Shown here in pieces: positions 25,902 to 34,592 of a DNA stretch of 64,000 nt; the stretch's first letter is position 1; each line of letters begins with the position of its first letter. The notes beneath the pieces were generated by a model, which had not been told where the DNA came from, searched no databases, and saw nothing but the letters and a program-made list of their open reading frames with translations. The DNA comes from Streptomyces sp. NBC_00582 (GTDB lineage: Bacteria; Actinomycetota; Actinomycetes; Streptomycetales; Streptomycetaceae). The DNA is taken from assembly GCF_036345155.1 (NCBI RefSeq), contig NZ_CP107772.1, positions 3,596,001 through 3,660,000 on the forward strand. The letters run 5' to 3'. A program made the position numbers and the translations under genes.

Positions 25902-27326
25902 TCAGCCCATCTCCTCCAGGGCCTTGCCCTTGGTCTCCTTGACGTACTTGAGGACGAAGGGGACGGAGAGGGCGGCGAAGGCCGTGTAGACGACGTAGGT
26001 GACGGAGAGGTTCCAGTCGGCGAGGGACGGGAAGCTCGCGGTGATGGCCCAGTTCGCGATCCACTGCGCGGAGGCGGCCACGCCCAGGGCGGCGGCGCGG
26101 ATCCTGTTGGGGAACATCTCGCCGAGCATGACCCAGACGACCACGCCCCACGACAGGGCGAAGAAGAGGACGAAGACATGCGCGGCGATCAGGGCGGTCC
26201 AGCCCTGCGCGGCCGGGAGCCTGCCGTCGACGAGGTCGTGGGAGAAGGCCCAGGCCTCCAGGGCGAGACCGATCACCATGCCGACCGAGCCGATGACGGC
26301 GAGGGGGCGGCGGCCGACGCGGTCCACGAAGATCATCGCGATGACGGTGCCGACGATGTTGATGATCGAGGTGGTGAAGGAGTAGAAGAACGACTCCGTC
26401 GGGTCGACGCCGACCGACTGCCACAGCGTCGAGGAGTAGTAGAACGCGACGTTGATGCCGACGAACTGCTGGAAGACCGACAGGCCGATGCCGATCCAGA
26501 CGATCGGCTTGAAGAAGAAGCCGCCGCCGAGCAGGTCCTTGAAGGTGGACCGGTGCTCGCTGTTCATGGCGTGCTCGATCTCGGCGACCCGGGCGTCCAG
26601 GTCGGCGCGCTCGCCCTCGACCTCGGCGAGGATCTCCCGGGCCCGCTCCCGCTTGCCGGCGGAGATCAGGAAGCGCGGGGACTCGGGGATGGCGAAGGAG
26701 AGCATGCCGTAGAGGACGGCCGGGACGACCATCACGCCGAGCATGACCTGCCAGGCCTCCAGGCCCATCAGCCGCCCGCGCTGGTCGCCGCCGGAGGCGT
26801 TCAGCAGACCCCAGTTGACCAGCTGCGAGACGGCGATGCCGATGACGATGGCGGCCTGCTGGAAGGAACCGAGCCGGCCGCGGTAGGCGGGCGGGGCGAC
26901 CTCGGCGATGTAGGCGGGGCCGATGACGGAGGCCATGCCGATGGCGAAGCCGCCGACGACCCGCCACAGGGCGAAGTCCCACAGCGAGAAGGGCAGGGCC
27001 GAGCCGACGGCGCTGACCGTGAAGAGCGCGGCGGCGATCTGCATGACCCGGATCCGGCCGATGCGGTCGGCGATCCGGCCGGCGGTCGCGGCGCCGATGG
27101 CACAGCCGATCAGGGCGATCGCGATGACCTGCGCGAGGGCGGCGGATCCGATGTCGTAGCGGTCCCGGATGGCCTCGACGGCACCGTTGATCACGGAACT
27201 GTCGTACCCGAAGAGGAATCCGCCCATCGCCGCTGCCGCCGCGATGAAGATGACATGCCCGAGATGATCGGGGTGAGCCGTCGCGGCTCCTGACCTCTGT
27301 GCCTGCGCTGTGCTCGTCACGTTCAA
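25902..27326 (-). CDS. glcP: Glucose permease GlcP (MFS sugar porter)
   Basis: Sugar-proton symporter of the major facilitator superfamily; in Streptomyces GlcP is the main glucose uptake system. 474 residues, 12 spans. Family signatures: GGFLFGYDSSVINGAVEAIR (span 1), GRIADRIGRIRVMQ, GPAYIAEVAPPAYRGRLGSF, PESPRFLI before the central loop, QQFVGINVAFYYSSTLWQSV, DRVGRRPLAVIGS, and the terminal KETKGKALEEM. The name rests on this close fit and the position next to smc. Possible alternative: another sugar porter of the same clade. Confidence 0.88.
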   Translation of the reverse strand: MNVTSTAQAQRSGAATAHPDHLGHVIFIAAAAAMGGFLFGYDSSVINGAVEAIRDRYDIGSAALAQVIAIALIGCAIGAATAGRIADRIGRIRVMQIAAALFTVSAVGSALPFSLWDFALWRVVGGFAIGMASVIGPAYIAEVAPPAYRGRLGSFQQAAIVIGIAVSQLVNWGLLNASGGDQRGRLMGLEAWQVMLGVMVVPAVLYGMLSFAIPESPRFLISAGKRERAREILAEVEGERADLDARVAEIEHAMNSEHRSTFKDLLGGGFFFKPIVWIGIGLSVFQQFVGINVAFYYSSTLWQSVGVDPTESFFYSFTTSIINIVGTVIAMIFVDRVGRRPLAVIGSVGMVIGLALEAWAFSHDLVDGRLPAAQGWTALIAAHVFVLFFALSWGVVVWVMLGEMFPNRIRAAALGVAASAQWIANWAITASFPSLADWNLSVTYVVYTAFAALSVPFVLKYVKETKGKALEEMG

Positions 27327-27484
27327 CTCCTAAGGCCATCGGCAACGCTGCCTGAAGGCAAGAACAACGTTGCAGACCTTATGCCTTCAATTTTCGAAAT
27401 CACCAGGCGAGGTGGTGTGAGAAAACAGGCACGGATGAGGAGAGTGCGTTAAAGGAATGAAGACACGAAAGCGGGGTAGCCGGA

Positions 27485-30400
27485 CTAGCGCAGCCGCTGG
27501 CTGATCACCTTCGACACACCGTCGCCCTGCATGGACACCCCGTACAGCGCGTCGGCGACCTCCATGGTGCGCTTCTGGTGGGTGATCACGATGAGCTGCG
27601 AGGACTCCTGGAGCTCCTGCATGATGCGGATCAGCCGCTGCAGGTTGGTGTCGTCGAGGGCCGCCTCCACCTCGTCCATGACGTAGAACGGGCTGGGCCG
27701 GGCCTTGAAGATCGACACCAGCATGGCGACGGCCGTCAGCGACCGCTCACCGCCGGACAGCAGGCTGAGCCGCTTGACCTTCTTTCCCGGCGGCCGGGCC
27801 TCCACGTCCACGCCCGTGGTGAGCATGTTGTCGGGATCGGTCAGGATCAGCCGCCCCTCCCCGCCCGGGAAGAGCCGGCTGAAGACCCCCTCGAACTCCC
27901 GGGCGGTGTCCCGGTAGGCCTCCGTGAAGACCTGCTCGACCCGCTCGTCGACCTCCTTCACCACCTGAAGCAGATCGGCCCGGGTCTTCTTCAGGTCCTC
28001 GAGCTGCTCGCTGAGGAACTTGTGACGCTCCTCCAGCGCGGCGAACTCCTCCAGCGCCAGCGGGTTGACCTTGCCGAGCTGCTGGTACGCCCGCTCGGCC
28101 GCCTTCAGCCGCCTCTCCTGCTCGGCCCGCCGGAACGGCACCGGCTGGTTGCGGGGATGCTCCGGGTCCTCGGGCAGCACCTCGCCCTCGGCGGGCGGCG
28201 ACGGCGGTACGAGCTGATGGGGCCCGTACTCGGAGACGAGCCCCTCGGGCTCCACGCCCAGCTCCTCCAGCGCCTTGGTCTCCAACTGCTCGATCCGCAT
28301 CCGCTTCTCGGCGCCGAGCACCTCACCGCGGTGGACCGAGTCGGTCAGCTTGTCCAGCTCGGCCTTGAGGTCGCGCCCGGCGGTGCGGGCGGCGGCCAGC
28401 TCCTGCTCACGGCGCGCCTTGGCGGCCTCGGCGGCGGTGCGCTCGGCGTCCGCGCGGCCCAGGGACACCTCGACATGGGCGAGGAGCTGACGCGCGCCGG
28501 AGGCGACGGCCTCGGCGACGGCGGCCTCGTGGCGCAGCCGGGCCCGGCGCTGTTCGGCACGCGCGCGTGCCTCGCGTTCCGCGCGGGCCGCCCGGTCGAG
28601 CGAGTCGGCCCGGCCGGCGAGCCCCTTCACCCGCTCCTCGTGCGTACGGACCTGGAGCCGCGCCTCCATCTCGGTCTGCCGTGCGTTGGCCCCGTCGGCG
28701 GCGAGCCGGTCGCGCACCGAGGTGTCCGGCTCCTCCTCGACGGGCATCTCCTCGGCCACGGCCAGCCGTTCCGCGAGCTCCTCGGCCTCCTCCAGCGCGC
28801 GGTCGAGGGCGTCCTGCGCGCGGGCGGCCGCCGCCGTGGACCGCTCGGCCTCGCCCGCCGCGCCCCGCGCCTGCCCGGCCAGCCGGCCGAGCTGCTGGGC
28901 CACGGACGACTTCTCCCGGTCGGCGGCCCGGCGCCGCTCCCCCAGTTCCTCCACGTCCGCGGCGCACCGCTTGCGGTGTGCGCCGGCCTCTTGCTGGGCC
29001 TCGCTGAGTTCCGCGCAGCGTACGGCCAGCTCGGCGAGGTGTGCGGCCGCCTCGTCGACGGAGGCCTGGACCTCCAGGAGGCTGGGGGCGCCGGCGGAAC
29101 CGCCGTGCGCGAAGTGGGCGCCCAGCAGGTCGCCTTCGGCGGTGACCGCGGTCAGGTGGGGGTGGGTGCGGACGAGGTGTTCGGCGTCCTCCAGGGTGTC
29201 GACCACGACGATGTCGTGGAGGAGGCGGCGTACGGCGGGGATCAGGTCGGAGGGGGCGCGGACGAAATCGGCTGCGTGATGCCGTTGGGCGTCTGCGGGT
29301 GCGTCGGGGCTGGTCGCGCCGTTCCCCGCACCCCTTTGCGGCACCTCCGGCGCCCCGGCCAGCAGCAGCGACGCCCGTCCGGCGTCCTGCTTGCGCAGCA
29401 TCCGGATCGCGTCGGCTGCGGCCGACGGGGACGCGACGGCCAGAGCGTCCGCCGCCGCCCCGAACGCCGCCGCCAAGGCCACTTCATACCCCGGCGTCAC
29501 CGTCAGCAGCTCGGCCGCCGGGCCCAGCAGGCCGGTGAGGCGGTCCCTCGCGCCGAGGAGGGCACCCGTGCCGTCCTTCCGCCTCAGTCCCAGCGCCAAC
29601 GTCTCATGGCGGGCCCGGGTCGCCGCGCGTTCGCGTTCCGCCGCGGTGGCGGCCTCGCGGGCGGCGGTGAGGGCGGCCTCGGCCTCGGCGAGCCGGTGTT
29701 TGGCCGCGTCGTGCCGCTCGGCGAGTTCCGTGTCGTGCGCGTCGAGGCCGTCGACCTCGGCCTTGAGGGTCTCGTACTCCTCCTGCGCCGCGAACGCCCG
29801 CTCCTGGGCCTCGTCGCGTGCCGCCGCCAGCCGGTCGATCTCGGCCTGGGCGGAGGCGGCGCGGGAACGGGCGGCGTTGACCTGGCCGTTCAGCCGGGCG
29901 AGGCCCTCGCGGCGGTCGGCGATGGCGCGGGCGACGTCCTTCAGGCGTCGTTCCTCGACGGCGAGTTCGCGCTCCAGGTCGGCGCGGTGGGCGACGGTGT
30001 CGTCGAGGGCGTGCTGGGCCGCTTCGAGGGCGGCCTCCAGCTCGGCCTCCTGTTCCCGGATGCGGGCGGCCTCGCGCTCCATGTCCTCGGGGTCACGGCC
30101 GCGCCGCTCCTCGGGGGGCGCGGAGGTGGCGCTCTTCACGCGCGCGTCGGCGAGGGAGACGGTGCCGCGGACGCGTTCGGCGAGCTGGGAGAGCTCGTAC
30201 CAGGTCTGCTGGGCGCGCTGGAGGCGCGGGGTGAGCCGACGGACCTCGTCCTCCAGGAGGCCCTCGCGCTGGAGCGCCTTGCGCAGTTCCTGCTCGGCGG
30301 TCTCCTTGCGCTCCTTGAGCGCGGCCTCGTCGGCCACCTCGGCCCGGAGCGCCTGCCGCATCCGTACGAGATCGTCGGCGAGCAGGCGGAGCCGGGCGTC

Positions 30401-31069
30401 CCGGAGATCCGCCTGGATCACGGCGGCCCGGCGGGCGACGGCCGCCTGGCGGCCGAGGGGTTTGAGCTGGCGGCGCAGTTCGTCGGTGAGGTCCTGCACG
30501 CGCGCGAGGTTGGCCTGCATCGCGTCGAGCTTGCGGAGGGCCTTCTCCTTGCGCTTGCGGTGTTTGAGGACGCCCGCCGCCTCCTCGATGAAGGCGCGGC
30601 GGCCCATCGGGTCGGCGTGCAGGACGGAGTCGAGCTGGCCCTGGCCGACGATGACGTGCATCTCGCGGCCGATGCCGGAGTCGGAGAGAAGGTCCTGGAT
30701 GTCGAGGAGCCGGCAGGTGTCGCCGTTGATCTGGTACTCGCTGCCGCCGTTGCGGAACATGATCCGCGTGATGGTGACCTCGGCGTACTCGATGGGCAGG
30801 GCGCCGTCGGAGTTGTCGATGGTCAGGGACACCTCGGCGCGGCCCAGGGGCGGGCGGCCGGTGGTGCCGGCGAAGATGACGTCCTCCATCTTGCCGCCGC
30901 GCAGCGACTTGGCACCCTGTTCGCCCATCACCCAGCTCAGGGCGTCGACGACGTTGGACTTGCCCGAGCCGTTGGGCCCGACGACACACGTGATCCCCGG
31001 TTCGAACCGGAGTGTGGTCGCCGAGGCGAACGACTTGAACCCTCGGAGGGTCAGGGCCTTGAGGTGCAC
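27485..31069 (-). CDS. smc: Chromosome partition protein Smc
   Basis: Condensin ATPase that compacts and segregates chromosomes. 1194 residues from GTG 31069 (VHLKALTLRGFKSFASATTL). Order: Walker A GPNGSGKSNVVDAL, Q-loop GEQGAKSLRGGKME, long coiled coil rich in Glu, Ala and Arg, hinge about 500-650 (LGARDRLTGLLGPAAELLTV to DLLGAHFAHGGSAG), second coiled coil, signature LSLLSGGERSLTAVAMLVSI, Walker B SPFYVMDEVEAALDDTN. The hinge holds a short low-complexity insert (PQRGAGNGATSPDAPADAQ). Alone on its transcript. Confidence 0.97.
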   Translation of the reverse strand: MHLKALTLRGFKSFASATTLRFEPGITCVVGPNGSGKSNVVDALSWVMGEQGAKSLRGGKMEDVIFAGTTGRPPLGRAEVSLTIDNSDGALPIEYAEVTITRIMFRNGGSEYQINGDTCRLLDIQDLLSDSGIGREMHVIVGQGQLDSVLHADPMGRRAFIEEAAGVLKHRKRKEKALRKLDAMQANLARVQDLTDELRRQLKPLGRQAAVARRAAVIQADLRDARLRLLADDLVRMRQALRAEVADEAALKERKETAEQELRKALQREGLLEDEVRRLTPRLQRAQQTWYELSQLAERVRGTVSLADARVKSATSAPPEERRGRDPEDMEREAARIREQEAELEAALEAAQHALDDTVAHRADLERELAVEERRLKDVARAIADRREGLARLNGQVNAARSRAASAQAEIDRLAAARDEAQERAFAAQEEYETLKAEVDGLDAHDTELAERHDAAKHRLAEAEAALTAAREAATAAERERAATRARHETLALGLRRKDGTGALLGARDRLTGLLGPAAELLTVTPGYEVALAAAFGAAADALAVASPSAAADAIRMLRKQDAGRASLLLAGAPEVPQRGAGNGATSPDAPADAQRHHAADFVRAPSDLIPAVRRLLHDIVVVDTLEDAEHLVRTHPHLTAVTAEGDLLGAHFAHGGSAGAPSLLEVQASVDEAAAHLAELAVRCAELSEAQQEAGAHRKRCAADVEELGERRRAADREKSSVAQQLGRLAGQARGAAGEAERSTAAAARAQDALDRALEEAEELAERLAVAEEMPVEEEPDTSVRDRLAADGANARQTEMEARLQVRTHEERVKGLAGRADSLDRAARAEREARARAEQRRARLRHEAAVAEAVASGARQLLAHVEVSLGRADAERTAAEAAKARREQELAAARTAGRDLKAELDKLTDSVHRGEVLGAEKRMRIEQLETKALEELGVEPEGLVSEYGPHQLVPPSPPAEGEVLPEDPEHPRNQPVPFRRAEQERRLKAAERAYQQLGKVNPLALEEFAALEERHKFLSEQLEDLKKTRADLLQVVKEVDERVEQVFTEAYRDTAREFEGVFSRLFPGGEGRLILTDPDNMLTTGVDVEARPPGKKVKRLSLLSGGERSLTAVAMLVSIFKARPSPFYVMDEVEAALDDTNLQRLIRIMQELQESSQLIVITHQKRTMEVADALYGVSMQGDGVSKVISQRLR

Positions 31070-31218
31070 GGCGCTGGACTCTACCTTCCGGGGGTGTCTC
31101 ACTCCATGAACGCCCGGCAACCCGCGGTTTCACCCATGAACGCGCAGGGCACACCACACGTTAAGAAGACTGAGGGGGCGGGTGCCGGACGGACGGGGAC
31201 GTGCACGAAACGCGCGGG

Positions 31219-31250
31219 GGAAAGAAAGAAGGGACGCCGAGGCGTCCCTT
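31219..31250 (-). terminator. Intrinsic terminator after the 67-residue gene
   Basis: Minus strand: AAGGGACGCC-TC-GGCGTCCCTT followed by TTCTTTCTTTCC. A 10-bp stem with a T-rich tail, one of the few classical intrinsic terminators in the window, about 85 bp past the small coiled-coil gene and ahead of smc. Confidence 0.85.
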
Positions 31251-31333
31251 GCAACTTCTGACAACTTAGCGGTCCGACGCGATGGAACGAGTCGCCCAAC
31301 CGCTGCGTGTGCTGTTGTGGAGCGGTGCAGCGA

Positions 31334-31537
31334 TCAGGTGAGCGCAGGCTCCGCCTGGTGTGCGTCGATGCTCTCCATGAACCTGTCGTGAGAAGCGGCA
31401 GCCGTCAGAGCGTCGTTCTCGGCCTGGATTCGTCCGAGCTCGGATTCCAGGTCCTGGACGCGCTGCTGGAGCCGTCGCATCTCGGCGAGGAGTCGCGGGT
31501 CGGAGCCGCCGACGTAACCGAGAAGCGCCTTTGCCAT
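31334..31537 (-). CDS. Small coiled-coil protein (67 residues)
   Basis: Unrecognised 67-residue protein starting MAKALLGYVGGSDPRLLAEM at 31537, with ribosome site GGAGGA ten bases before. Residues 15-45 (LLAEMRRLQQRVQDLESELG, then RIQAENDALTAA) form a clear leucine-heptad coiled coil. No membrane segment or zinc motif. It lies upstream of smc but has its own terminator. Coding bias is normal and the start is strong, so the gene looks real; a function cannot be given. Confidence 0.75.
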   Translation of the reverse strand: MAKALLGYVGGSDPRLLAEMRRLQQRVQDLESELGRIQAENDALTAAASHDRFMESIDAHQAEPALT

Positions 31538-31915
31538 GATGGATGGTCCTCCACACTGAGTGACCGACCGAAGCGGTGTGGGTCGTGAGGGATTCGCACC
31601 CGCGGTCTTGGCTAGATCTTGTTCGTGTTGCCGTTCATCCATGCCAAACAGCTAGGTGCGCGGGGTGCTTTCAGCGTCTCACCAAAAAGTTTGACGGTCA
31701 ACACGATCACGCCCCGTATTGGGGGGCAACCCACCGGCGCGCGGCCGAAACGGCGGCGCTGCGACGGACGTGGGGCCCTCGGGACGTGGCGATCATCCTT
31801 GCGTGCGGAGCATGCCATCGCAAGCGATTCTTGGCAACCACCTGCTCATTTCCGTCGAGGGCACATGTCGCTGGCACGTCCCTCCGCTTCTCGGCGGCTG
31901 TCCGGGGCGGGGTGG
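31538..31915. other. Intergenic region with tRNA-like relic
   Basis: 378 bp between the 67-residue gene and acyP. AT content is high around 31610-31710, with a TTTGACGGTCAAC near-palindrome (31690-31703) and a minus-strand TTGACC hexamer. Bases 31565-31620 resemble the 3' half of a tRNA (see findings). The rest shows no gene. Confidence 0.45.
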
Positions 31916-32197
31916 TCAGCGGATCGCGAAGCCGTCGTAGCCGCCGCGCGGTGTGTCCCATATCTCGGTGACTCCGTCCACGCGCCCGGGCGTGTCGTCA
32001 CCCATGAGCCAGTCCAGCAGGCCCTCGCAGCCCTCTTTGGCCCCTTCGGCGACCACCTGGACACGTCCGTCGGCCAGATTGAGAGCAAAGCCACTCAGTC
32101 CGCCGATCTCCAGCGCCTTCGCCCGGGTGAACCAGCGGAATCCCACGCCCTGGACGTGTCCGCGCACCCAGGCGACCAGCCGTACATCCTCGCTCAT
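31916..32197 (-). CDS. Acylphosphatase
   Basis: 93-residue enzyme that hydrolyses acyl phosphates such as acetyl phosphate. Signature [20 protein letters not shown] carries the phosphate-binding loop and the catalytic Arg (in GFRWF); the catalytic Asn is in [17 protein letters not shown]. Ends GGYDGFAIR, as in the family. Full length. In many actinomycetes it sits near smc, as here; the link is positional only. Confidence 0.95.
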   Translation of the reverse strand: MSEDVRLVAWVRGHVQGVGFRWFTRAKALEIGGLSGFALNLADGRVQVVAEGAKEGCEGLLDWLMGDDTPGRVDGVTEIWDTPRGGYDGFAIR

Positions 32198-32363
32198 GGG
32201 TGCAACCTAACCGGGCAATGCCCCTCGGGGCACTTCCTCCCCTGGCGCCATGCGGTACCGTCCCCACCCAATGATTCTCATATGAAACTCACTCGATCGG
32301 GTGAGATGGGTACGCCCAAGATCGTATGAGACGGGTTGACCGATGGACGAGGAAGGCAAGGGC

Positions 32364-33473
32364 ATGGGACGCCACCGACGCTCCGCCGCCGGCCGCGCCG
32401 CCACGGGCCGCGCCACGGGGGTCACGGAGACGCACGGCTCGTACACGGACGGCTATGACCCGCAGTACTCGTACGCGGACGGCCCGGACACCCTCGGCAT
32501 CGCGCCGTACCTGAACCCCGAGGCGTACGCCGACACCGTCGCGAGAAGCCAGGAGTACCTGTACTCGACCGAGGACGGGCACGACACCGCGTTCGGGTCC
32601 GGCGGCTTCACGCCCGACGGCTCCGGCGGGCGGGGCGGCACGGGCCGTCGCCGCCGCAGGAAGAAGGCCGGGGCCCCGGTCAAGGCGGGGCTGCTCGGCG
32701 TCTCCGCGGCGGTCGCCCTCGGCACGGTCGCGGTGGCCACGGGTGTGGTGCCCGGTCTGGAGAGCTACCGGCTCGGCGGCGGGACCGGCCCCGGCGACAA
32801 CGTGCAGGCCGCCGACACCCCGAGCAACTCCACCTCCGAGCAGGGCGGCGCCTCGGGCACCGCCGAGACCGGCCGCGCCGGGACCTCGACGAGCCGTGAC
32901 GCGGGCCGCTCCGCCTCGGCGTCGACCTCGCCCACCGCGTCGGCCTCGAAGTCCTCCGCCTCGGCCTCGCCGAGCAAGACGGCCGAGAAGAAGCCCGAGG
33001 TCACGCCGTCGGAGGAGCCGGCGACCACCGCCTCCCCGTCGAAGAAGACCACCAAGGCGCCCCAGAAGTCCGAGTCCCCGGTGACGGTCTCCGCCGAGGC
33101 GCAGGCCGCGGCCGAGGTGCTCGAGCTCGTCAACGAGGAGCGGTCCAAGGTCGGCTGCAGCCCCCTCTCCGCCAACAGCGCGCTGGCGGACCTGGCCGAG
33201 AGCTTCAGCGACGACATGGCCGCCCGGGACTTCTTCGACCACACCGACCCCGACGGGAAGACCCCGTGGGACCGGGCAGCGAAGGCCGGGATATCCAGCC
33301 TCGGCGGCGAGAACATAGCCCGGGGCCAGGCCGACGCGGCCGCCGTCATGGAGGCCTGGATGAACAGCCCCGGCCACAAGGCGAACATACTGAACTGCGA
33401 CTTCAAGACGCTGGGCGTCGGCGTCCACTTCGGGTCCGGCGGCCCCTGGTGGACCCAGGACTTCGGGTACTAG
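32364..33473 (+). CDS. CAP-superfamily (SCP/PR-1) secreted or surface protein
   Basis: 369 residues from ATG 32364 (MGRHRRSAAG), preceded by GAGGAAGG; an ATG seven codons upstream is possible. Layout: cytoplasmic basic N-terminus with TyrAsp-rich stretch, RRRRRKKAGAPVKAG before one membrane segment (LLGVSAAVALGTVAVATGVV, about residues 120-140), a 100-residue Ser/Ala/Lys/Thr low-complexity linker, then a CAP domain (about 245-369) with LELVNEERSKVGCSPLSANS, DFFDHTDPDGKTPWDRA, GENIARGQADAAAVMEAWMN, SPGHKANILNC. The two His and two acidic site residues of bacterial CAP proteins are present. It is probably tethered outside the cell. Confidence 0.88.
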   Translation: MGRHRRSAAGRAATGRATGVTETHGSYTDGYDPQYSYADGPDTLGIAPYLNPEAYADTVARSQEYLYSTEDGHDTAFGSGGFTPDGSGGRGGTGRRRRRKKAGAPVKAGLLGVSAAVALGTVAVATGVVPGLESYRLGGGTGPGDNVQAADTPSNSTSEQGGASGTAETGRAGTSTSRDAGRSASASTSPTASASKSSASASPSKTAEKKPEVTPSEEPATTASPSKKTTKAPQKSESPVTVSAEAQAAAEVLELVNEERSKVGCSPLSANSALADLAESFSDDMAARDFFDHTDPDGKTPWDRAAKAGISSLGGENIARGQADAAAVMEAWMNSPGHKANILNCDFKTLGVGVHFGSGGPWWTQDFGY

Positions 33474-33497
33474 CCCTTCACGGACACGCAGAAACGA

Positions 33498-34085
33498 TCA
33501 TGCAGCCTGGGCGCGACCGGCCAGGAAGACCTTCGCGGTCTCGGTGACCCGCCGGCCCAGGTGCTCCGCCGTCGCCACGTCGGCCTTGTGGACGGCCTCC
33601 GGGCCCTCGTCGACATTGGTCTGCGCGGCCGCGCCGAGGAACACACCGAGGCGGTTGAGGTCGTGCTCGGAGGCGCTGCTGCTGTTCCAGCCGGGCAGCA
33701 GACCGAGGCTGACCCAGTGCATGCCGAGCTGCGCGGCGAGGATCTGGAAGAACTGCAGGGTGTGCAGCTTGTCGCCGCTCTTGGAGCCGGAGTTGGTGAA
33801 GCCTGCGGCGAGCTTGTCCTTCCAGGCCTGGGTGGCCCAGCGCGCCGAGGTGGCCTCGGCGAAGCCGTGGAAGGCGCTGGACGCGGTACCCATGTAGGTC
33901 GGCGAGCCGAACACGATCGCGTCCGAGCCGTCGAGCAGCGTCCACTGCTCCTCGGTGATCTCGTCGACCTTGATCAGATGCACCTCGGCACCCGCCGCGA
34001 CGGCGCCGGCGCGGACCGCTTCGGCGAGGACGACGGTGTGGCCGTAGCCGGAGTGGTAGGCGACGGAAACCACGGGCTTGGACAT
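33498..34085 (-). CDS. Flavodoxin / NAD(P)H:quinone-reductase-like (WrbA-type) protein
   Basis: 195 residues from ATG 34085 (MSKPVVSVAYHSGYGHT). FMN-binding loop SVAYHSGYGHTVVLAEAV, then SDAIVFGSPTYMGTASSAFH and GFTNSGSKSGDKLHTLQFFQ, typical of the flavodoxin-like NAD(P)H-dependent oxidoreductases. Reduces quinones or similar electrophiles by analogy. Divergently transcribed from an HxlR regulator with a palindromic operator between; such pairs are usually induced by quinones or electrophilic stress, which is inference here. Confidence 0.87.
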   Translation of the reverse strand: MSKPVVSVAYHSGYGHTVVLAEAVRAGAVAAGAEVHLIKVDEITEEQWTLLDGSDAIVFGSPTYMGTASSAFHGFAEATSARWATQAWKDKLAAGFTNSGSKSGDKLHTLQFFQILAAQLGMHWVSLGLLPGWNSSSASEHDLNRLGVFLGAAAQTNVDEGPEAVHKADVATAEHLGRRVTETAKVFLAGRAQAA

Positions 34086-34130
34086 GGGAACTCCTCGAAA
34101 GGGCAGCTCGGGAACGGTGACCACAGGAAA

Positions 34131-34151
34131 GCACTAACTCCTGGTTAGTGC
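34131..34151. promoter_or_regulatory. Palindromic operator for the HxlR regulator
   Basis: GCACTAAC-TCCTG-GTTAGTGC, perfect 8-bp arms with five-base spacer, between the flavodoxin gene (start 34085) and hxlR-type gene (start 34191). A second half-site GTTAGCGC follows at 34161-34168. A TAGGCT -10-like hexamer (34179-34184) ends six bases before the regulator ATG. Confidence 0.7.
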
Positions 34152-34190
34152 AACCTGTTGGTTAGCGCTGCTTTCGCGTAGGCTGGTGAC

Positions 34191-34592
34191 ATGAACAGCA
34201 CCCAGGAGCGCGCGGAGGACGCGGACCTCCCGTACAACGTGTTCGCCAAGGCCTGTCCCTCGCGCGGCACGCTGGAGCACGTCACGGGCCGCTGGGGCGG
34301 TCTGACGCTCGGGGCGCTGCACGAGGGATCGCTGCGCTTCAACGAGCTGCGCCGGCGGGTCGACGGAGTGAGCGAGAAGATGCTGTCCCAGACGCTGCAC
34401 GCGCTGGAGCGCGACGGACTGGTGCGCCGCGACGCCCAGCCGACCAACCCGCCGCGCGTCGACTACGAACTGACCCCGCTCGGCCATGAGGTCGCCGAGC
34501 GGCTGCTGGCCCTCATCCACTGCGTGGAGGGCCGGATGGACGACGTCCTGGCGTCCCGCGAGCGCTACGACACCACGCGCGGCACCCTCTGA
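34191..34592 (+). CDS. HxlR-family transcriptional regulator
   Basis: 133-residue winged-helix regulator. Conserved segments: [80 protein letters not shown]. Two cysteines (CPSRG and HCVEG) could act as redox or electrophile sensors, as in YodB/QorR-type proteins; this is inference. It probably represses itself and the divergent flavodoxin gene. The last 28 bases overlap the 3' end of convergent mutM. Confidence 0.92.
   Translation: MNSTQERAEDADLPYNVFAKACPSRGTLEHVTGRWGGLTLGALHEGSLRFNELRRRVDGVSEKMLSQTLHALERDGLVRRDAQPTNPPRVDYELTPLGHEVAERLLALIHCVEGRMDDVLASRERYDTTRGTL

Noticed and set aside
27578..31261. 1227-codon open frame on the plus strand
   Set aside because: It lies exactly opposite smc. 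Its composition (Gly, Leu, Arg rich, no motif) is that of an antisense shadow in high-GC DNA.
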